A DNA stretch of 64,000 nucleotides from Treponema sp. OMZ 838 (lineage in GTDB: Bacteria > Spirochaetota > Spirochaetia > Treponematales > Treponemataceae). A program made the position numbers and the translations under genes. Position 1 is the stretch's first letter. Every line of letters starts with the position of its first letter. Shown in pieces: positions 59,528-64,000 of this stretch. The notes below the pieces were generated by a model. That model was not told the origin of the DNA and did not search any database. It saw only the letters and a list, made by a program, of their open reading frames with translations. Location: the NCBI RefSeq assembly GCF_000775995.1, contig NZ_CP009227.1, positions 2,644,068 through 2,708,067 of the forward strand. Reading direction: 5' to 3'.

Positions 59528-60049
59528 ATGGCAAAAAAGAAATTGGTACGCAAAACGCACGTTGTGCCGTTTGTCAACGTAGGAACCGACAGCGCACCCG
59601 ATTGGCGGCGTATTGAAAAATCAAAGACGTTCACCCTTTCGACCAATCCGCAGGTAAAAACCTACGATTACATTTCAAGTGATATACCGGAAGAAGAAAT
59701 CACCGGATATCAACCGAGCCTTGCGCAGAGTATCACCATGTGGAAAAACTCCGATGACTATGAAGAGTTTTTCGGTATGCTCTTTAAGTTGCCGACGGGT
59801 GAAAATGCACACCGCGATGTAATGGTTGCTTTTTACCAAGAAAAGGGAAAGAATGGCAGCGATGATGTGTACAAGGCATGGAAGGTTGACGCCTTGGTAA
59901 AAATCAGCCAGATGGATACGGTAGACGAAAGCATCAATTTTGACCTTTCGTTCAATAAAATCGTTATCGGCGCTCTTTCCTTTGCAAGCGGCAAGCCCGA
60001 ATTTATTAAGGGAGAGTGGACAGGCGATACGTTCACCCCTGCAACATAA
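59528..60049 (+). CDS. Major tail protein
   Basis: About 173 aa from ATG 59528 (SD gaggagga); a longer start is at 59501. 'FVNVGTDSAPDWRRIEKSKTFTLSTNPQ', read over about 17-44, and 'GYQPSLAQSITMW' are typical of phage major tail tube proteins. It follows the neck genes in standard order. Confidence 0.82.
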   Translation: MAKKKLVRKTHVVPFVNVGTDSAPDWRRIEKSKTFTLSTNPQVKTYDYISSDIPEEEITGYQPSLAQSITMWKNSDDYEEFFGMLFKLPTGENAHRDVMVAFYQEKGKNGSDDVYKAWKVDALVKISQMDTVDESINFDLSFNKIVIGALSFASGKPEFIKGEWTGDTFTPAT

Positions 60050-60058
60050 GGGCGTTTA

Positions 60059-60643
60059 GTGATCGATTTAACCAAAGCAAAGCTCCCCGAAGCGATAGAA
60101 GTTTCGGGGGCTTTTTACCGCATTCATACCGATTTCCGCTATTTTATCCGTTTGGAACAGGTGCTTAACGAAAAAGGCACAAAGCCGAGCGACTGCGATT
60201 TTATGTTTATTCAAGAGTTGCCCCCCGATAAAATAGCCGGCATAAAGGCGCTCGTTGCTTTTATGAACCCGCCGCACACTTTACCCCGCAAGAGTAAGCG
60301 CGAGGATGCAGGCGCGCCGGTACTCGACTACACCCTTGACGCCGATTTAATTTATGCCGCCTTTATGCAGCAGTATCATATCGATTTAAGTACCGCGATT
60401 CTCCATTGGCACTGTTTCAGCGCACTGCTCGCAGGTTTGCGAGACACCAAGTTAAATGATGTTATCGGTTTTAGACTCTGGGAAAACACGAGCGGTAAAA
60501 AAGACGAATACACCCGCGCAATGCAAAAGCTCCACGACGCATGGGAAATTGAAGTAAAAGATGAAGCAGAAGATGCCGCCCTTGCCGAGTTTGAAGCAAG
60601 GCTGAACGGCTTGCGGAAAAAGAAAAAAGGAACTATTAAATGA
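60059..60643 (+). CDS. Tail assembly chaperone, Gp15-like
   Basis: 194 aa from a GTG at 60059 (SD aaggg). 'IDLTKAKLPEAIEVSGAFYRIHTDFRYFIRLEQVL', read over about 2-36, and 'LIYAAFMQQYHIDLS' are Gp15 hallmarks. It stands between the major tail protein and the tape measure, as expected. Its stop codon lies in the first of four downstream hairpins. Confidence 0.85.
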   Translation: MIDLTKAKLPEAIEVSGAFYRIHTDFRYFIRLEQVLNEKGTKPSDCDFMFIQELPPDKIAGIKALVAFMNPPHTLPRKSKREDAGAPVLDYTLDADLIYAAFMQQYHIDLSTAILHWHCFSALLAGLRDTKLNDVIGFRLWENTSGKKDEYTRAMQKLHDAWEIEVKDEAEDAALAEFEARLNGLRKKKKGTIK

Positions 60644-60774
60644 AGCCACTCAAATGGTGTGTCTTCATTTAATTGTCGAGTTTGCCATTCGGCAAACGTC
60701 GCAGATTATATGTGCGCTTTTCGCGCACTAATTGAACACCTTCCAAAGTTTACACTTTGTTCAGTTGTTCAATT
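60635..60774 (+). promoter_or_regulatory. Four successive hairpins between Gp15 and the tape measure gene
   Basis: Perfect stems: 60635-60645/60663-60673 (11 bp, contains the Gp15 stop), 60680-60686/60691-60697 (7 bp, 4-nt loop), 60712-60717/60723-60728 (6 bp), and 60730-60738/60766-60774 (9 bp) with an inner stem 60744-60749/60754-60759. No T-tract follows on the plus strand. It is a structured intercistronic RNA, possibly for mRNA processing, stability or translation control. Confidence 0.65.
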
Positions 60775-60789
60775 TTAAGGAAAAAGATA

Positions 60790-63447
60790 ATGCCCGATAA
60801 CAGCGTAGAAATTGATGGTAAAATGACAACCGAAGGCGTTGAAAAAGGCGTCAAAAAAATCAATCAAGAAATAAGAAGTATTGAAAAAGAAGCGGAAAAG
60901 ACGACGAAAAAAACGGCGGGAAACTTTAAAAAACTTGATGCCGTTATGCAGGAAGCGTCAAGCACCGCTTCTAGTTTCGCTAACAAAATAAAAGACACGG
61001 CGTCATCTAACGGGCTATACGTCGCCGCGGCCGTCGGGGCAATCGCCGCAACAAAGAAAATCGGCGAGGTGATGCGGGAATGTACCGACGCATTCCATGT
61101 ACAAGAAGATGCCGAAAACGCCTTAGCGATTGCCGCACGGAATAACCCGTATTTAGACGGGCAAGCAGTCGCAGGATTAAAAGCATTCGCAAGCGAATTG
61201 CAATCGGTGAGCGAAATTGGAGACGAGGTAAGCCTTAAGCTGATGGCACAGCTCGCGGCAACAGGGCGCACGGAATCGCAAATCCGCGACATTATGAAGG
61301 CCGCCGCAGACTACGCAGCAGGAACCGGCACTGATATACAAAGCGCGGTACAAACCTTAAATGCCACTTTTTCAGGGCAGGCCGGAGCCCTTGGAAGACA
61401 GATTGAAGGTATAAAAAATCTTACAGACGAACAACTTAAAAACGGAGACGCGGTAAAACTCATCTCCAAACATTATAACGGACTCGCCTCTGAACTTGCC
61501 AATGTAAAAGAACAGGCAGAAAATGCAAAGGGCGATTTTAAAGAGATGATAGGTGCCCTTATCGCTCCAGCCGTTGATTTATGGGATCGATTCTGGAAAG
61601 GGTTTTATGAAAAAGGCACCGCCGCGATGAAGTGGCTTAAAAAACGGCTTGACTTTATCAATACTGATAACGATGCTTTTTTGCATAATATGCTTGAGCG
61701 GATGGACTATGACCCTGTAAAGGAAGCAGAAAAGCAACGAAAGCGGGATATGTACAAACCAGATCCCAATGATGCGCTTGACAGCGGAGCGGCGGCATAT
61801 AAAGCGGTTGAAAAATGGTATGAAAAAGCGACACCGACAAAAAGGCTCGAAGATTCTTCTATTGAAGAGCTTGAAAAAATAATCGAGCAGCTACAGTTAA
61901 AAATAGAGCTTGCGGGGAAGTTGGGAGAAAAAGAGGAAGAACTTTTAGAAAAATCGACGGCACTTTTAGCACAAAAAGAAAAAGCCGAAAAAGACAGAAT
62001 TGCAACCGAAAACGCCGCGGCAAAAGCAGCAGAAGATCAAGCGAAAGCACAAAAGACCGCCGACGATTACGCAGCGGCAAGCAATAAGCAGCTTGAAAAT
62101 AACATTAAAGCCCTTGAGCTTGAAGCAAAGGCAAAGGGTGAGAACGTCAAGGCGCAAGACCTTTTCAATGTCTATCTGAAATCCTATATCGACTTACTCA
62201 CAAACACGGAAGGGAAAATCAAAGAGAGTTATCCTGTTGCACAAAAGCGATTAGAGCAGGTAAAAAAGGCGAAGGCTGCTGTTGATGCGCAAACGGATGC
62301 AGAGAAAAAATTAAAGGCTGCGATTGAAGCAACCCATGCGGTAATGAACACCCTCAAAGACATGAAAATAGCACCGACGCCGCTAGAGGGGTTCGACGAG
62401 CAGCTTGCGCAATATAAAAAGTTGCAAGATAAAATAAAGGGCTTAGATGATGCGACCATAGAAAAAGCGCAGGAAGGAAACGATACAAAATATACGAAGG
62501 AACAGCTATTAGAGCAGTTGAAAGAAAAAGAGATTGCCCTTGAAAAAGAAAAGATACGGACAATCGCTGGGATAAGAAAAAGTGAGTTTGATGAGTATAA
62601 AGCACAGCAAGAGCAGCGGCTAAAATTGAAAGAAGCAATCGATGCAAGCGAGGTTTTAAGCAAAGAGGAAAAGGAAAAAGCCAAGGACGAGATAGACGAA
62701 AAGTATGCGCAAGCAAAAATAGAGCGCGCCCGCACCGTTATGGAGCAAGTCAATCAGTACACACTGCAAGCCCTGCAGGTTGCGCAAGATGCCGCAAAGC
62801 TGATGCTTGAATCCATTCAGAATGAGCAAAAGCTAGAACTTGCAGCCCTCGACGAAAAGTATGAAAAAGGCGAAATGTCCGAAACCGAGTACACCGCGAA
62901 GATGAAAGAGATAAAAAAGAAAGCGGCACAAGAAGAATACAAAGTTAAGATGTTTCAATGGACGGCTTCTATGCTTGCCGCCGTCGCAAATATTGCCGAG
63001 GGGGTAAGTAAAACCATTGCGCTCGGCTTTCCTATCGGGCTTGCCACCGCTCCGATTGTTGCAGCGGCCGGCGCGGTACAAATTGCTTCTATCGTCGCAA
63101 GTAAGCCGATACCTCCGAATTTTGCACACGGCGGTATAGTGGGAGGCTCGAGCTATTACGGAGACAACGTCAACGCGAATGTTAATTCAGGCGAGATGAT
63201 TACAAACTTTCCGCAGCAGAAACGATTATGGGCAATGCTCAACGGAGAGAGGCAATATAAACCCTCTTTCCCTATCACCGTCAACAATACGCAGTCAAAC
63301 CGTGTCAGCGCGTATGCTCAAGAGCGTAATGGCGAAGTGTTTATAGAAATTATCGATAAGCATATCAATAAAGGCTTTGCAGACGGCACGTATGATAAAG
63401 GCTTTGCCGGTATGCAAGGACGAAACGCGGGGGTAAATATCCAATGA
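60790..63447 (+). CDS. Tail tape measure protein
   Basis: 885 aa from ATG 60790 (SD aagga; the frame is open from 60757). A long helical protein with a transmembrane-like Ala/Ile-rich part ('VAAVGAIAATKKIGEV'), coiled coils over about 370-690, and a hydrophobic stretch ('IGLATAPIVAAAGAVQIASIVA'). The C-terminal 'FAHGGIVGGSSYYGDNVNANVNSGEM', read over about 787-812, is a tape-measure mark. Confidence 0.88.
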   Translation: MPDNSVEIDGKMTTEGVEKGVKKINQEIRSIEKEAEKTTKKTAGNFKKLDAVMQEASSTASSFANKIKDTASSNGLYVAAAVGAIAATKKIGEVMRECTDAFHVQEDAENALAIAARNNPYLDGQAVAGLKAFASELQSVSEIGDEVSLKLMAQLAATGRTESQIRDIMKAAADYAAGTGTDIQSAVQTLNATFSGQAGALGRQIEGIKNLTDEQLKNGDAVKLISKHYNGLASELANVKEQAENAKGDFKEMIGALIAPAVDLWDRFWKGFYEKGTAAMKWLKKRLDFINTDNDAFLHNMLERMDYDPVKEAEKQRKRDMYKPDPNDALDSGAAAYKAVEKWYEKATPTKRLEDSSIEELEKIIEQLQLKIELAGKLGEKEEELLEKSTALLAQKEKAEKDRIATENAAAKAAEDQAKAQKTADDYAAASNKQLENNIKALELEAKAKGENVKAQDLFNVYLKSYIDLLTNTEGKIKESYPVAQKRLEQVKKAKAAVDAQTDAEKKLKAAIEATHAVMNTLKDMKIAPTPLEGFDEQLAQYKKLQDKIKGLDDATIEKAQEGNDTKYTKEQLLEQLKEKEIALEKEKIRTIAGIRKSEFDEYKAQQEQRLKLKEAIDASEVLSKEEKEKAKDEIDEKYAQAKIERARTVMEQVNQYTLQALQVAQDAAKLMLESIQNEQKLELAALDEKYEKGEMSETEYTAKMKEIKKKAAQEEYKVKMFQWTASMLAAVANIAEGVSKTIALGFPIGLATAPIVAAAGAVQIASIVASKPIPPNFAHGGIVGGSSYYGDNVNANVNSGEMITNFPQQKRLWAMLNGERQYKPSFPITVNNTQSNRVSAYAQERNGEVFIEIIDKHINKGFADGTYDKGFAGMQGRNAGVNIQ

Positions 63448-63779
63448 TAACCTTTCCCTTTTCCATTACGAAACTATACGGCGTTCAAACCGGATACGTC
63501 GATAATGCCGTAAAGCAGCAATATGATTCAGGGCGCGTTGTCGCATGGCAAAAAAATACAGTGGTAAAGCGCAAGTATGCAGTATCCTGCTCCGTAACAC
63601 GGGCGCAGGCTCAAATTTTTGACGAATGGTACACCAAAACCCTCAGGGGTAACGGCCAACCCTTTAGCGCCCCAAATCTCGAAGGATCGGGAGTGCAAAC
63701 AGTATACCGGATGGATAGCCCGCCGACGATTGAGGGGCAAGCGTATAAAACAATATCGATGGAATGGATAGAAGTATGA
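63444..63779 (+). CDS. Distal tail / baseplate-like protein
   Basis: 111 aa, overlapping the tape measure stop. 'FPFSITKLYGVQTGYVDNAVKQQYDSG' (positions about 4-30) and 'IFDEWYTKTLRGNGQPF' fit DUF2460/distal-tail-type small proteins placed after the tape measure. Family not certain. Confidence 0.65.
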   Translation: MITFPFSITKLYGVQTGYVDNAVKQQYDSGRVVAWQKNTVVKRKYAVSCSVTRAQAQIFDEWYTKTLRGNGQPFSAPNLEGSGVQTVYRMDSPPTIEGQAYKTISMEWIEV

Positions 63780-64000
63780 CAAAGGCTGAACTTTTTCAAT
63801 CACTCTCCTCCGGCGGTGCGTATGCCCTGCCGTATTTAATTACAATCCACCATCCGAACGTCGGGACGGCGCACTATATCAATAATAACGAGGACGTAAC
63901 CTATCACGGGATAACGTATGAAGCAAGCGCCTTTAAATATACCCGCCCTAAAACAGTCGGCGGCGTCCTGCAGAACGGAACCCTTGAAATTACCGGCGTT
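63776..64000 (+). CDS. Tail protein, 5' part only (DUF1833-like)
   Basis: 75 codons to the window edge, starting at the ATGA overlap with the preceding gene. 'MTKAELFQSLSSGGAYALPYL' and 'YHGITYEASAFKYTRPKTVG' resemble phage tail DUF1833-like proteins. The rest is outside the window. Confidence 0.65.
   Translation, partial: MTKAELFQSLSSGGAYALPYLITIHHPNVGTAHYINNNEDVTYHGITYEASAFKYTRPKTVGGVLQNGTLEITGV

Noticed and set aside
60644..60730. Frameshifted extension of Gp15 (...NEATQMVCLHLIVEF...)
   Set aside because: A +1 shift near the A-rich end of Gp15 would add about 30 residues, but the stretch is made of perfect inverted repeats and has no known chaperone pattern. I treat it as structured RNA instead.
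1..64000. CRISPR array, tRNA or rRNA genes
   Set aside because: I found no regularly spaced repeats of the right size and no cloverleaf or rRNA-like stretches on either strand; a covariance-model scan would be needed to be sure for small RNAs.

Overview
The window looks like a chromosome segment of a host-associated Treponema (Spirochaetota) carrying the left part of an integrated siphovirus-type prophage. Evidence for a treponeme: lipoproteins with short lipoboxes, an RsbU/V/W-like partner-switching operon with two membrane SpoIIE phosphatases, a PEGA-domain secreted protein, a DUF2225 zinc-ribbon protein and a compact FtsY in operon with Lol-type ABC genes. The species assignment is inference from gene content and moderate G+C.

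Host part (1-32751), almost all on the minus strand. 1-238 holds the frame-broken 3' end of an unidentified gene. 321-5319 is an operon ftsY > secreted protein > LolC/E-type permease > lolD > second permease, joined by 4-8 nt overlaps. 5398-7989 has a PEGA protein and prfB, with a classic RF2 +1 programmed frameshift. 8031-8315 is an orphan Cas2-like small protein, followed by a 144-nt perfect-armed palindrome. 8592-11410 is a biotin ECF transporter (bioY-bioM-bioN) plus a Pro-rich lipoprotein. 11464-13134 is a CoA-disulfide-reductase/rhodanese fusion. 13196-18345 is a signalling operon (two SpoIIE phosphatases, STAS, HATPase) ending in a VanY-type carboxypeptidase. 18460-24178 is an oligopeptide ABC transporter (oppDFBCA). 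24273-26739 has a HAD phosphatase, an aminotransferase and an Lrp regulator. 26904-27947 is a lone plus-strand secreted protein. 27986-32751 has truA, DUF2225, acpS, a CdaR-like protein, the diadenylate cyclase cdaA and folP.

Junction (32752-33185). No protein gene is seen. It contains a partial copy of the 8377-8520 repeat, then three consecutive stem-loops, two with U-tracts, just upstream of the first phage gene. This is the candidate left attachment region and a structured leader or small RNA.

Prophage part (33186-64000, all plus strand). Early module: VRR-NUC nuclease, Sak4-like ATPase, PD-(D/E)XK nuclease fused to a DUF1351-type protein (with a retained internal start), an SSB-like DUF669 protein, HNH-type proteins, a YfdQ-like protein, a helicase-methyltransferase fusion, a replication initiator with iteron-like repeats, a DnaC-like loader and several unknown small genes, then a remnant of a cytosine methyltransferase. 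Late module: terS, terL, portal, minor head protein with an ADP-ribosyltransferase-like tail, tail-fibre-like genes, endolysin, and two overlapping export-signal genes that resemble an Rz/Rz1 spanin pair. These are followed by scaffold, major capsid, head-tail connectors, major tail protein, Gp15 chaperone, tape measure and distal tail genes. No integrase, repressor or excisionase is seen, so they should lie beyond the right edge.

Most notable: an imperfect duplication of the head-tail connector block (about 56083-58783). It creates a chimeric gene joining a minor-capsid N-terminus to the last third of the major capsid protein. Also notable are the two nested spanin-like genes starting 4 nt apart, a 19-bp motif repeated ahead of three late gene blocks, four successive hairpins before the tape measure gene, and -1 frame breaks at A8 runs in two genes.
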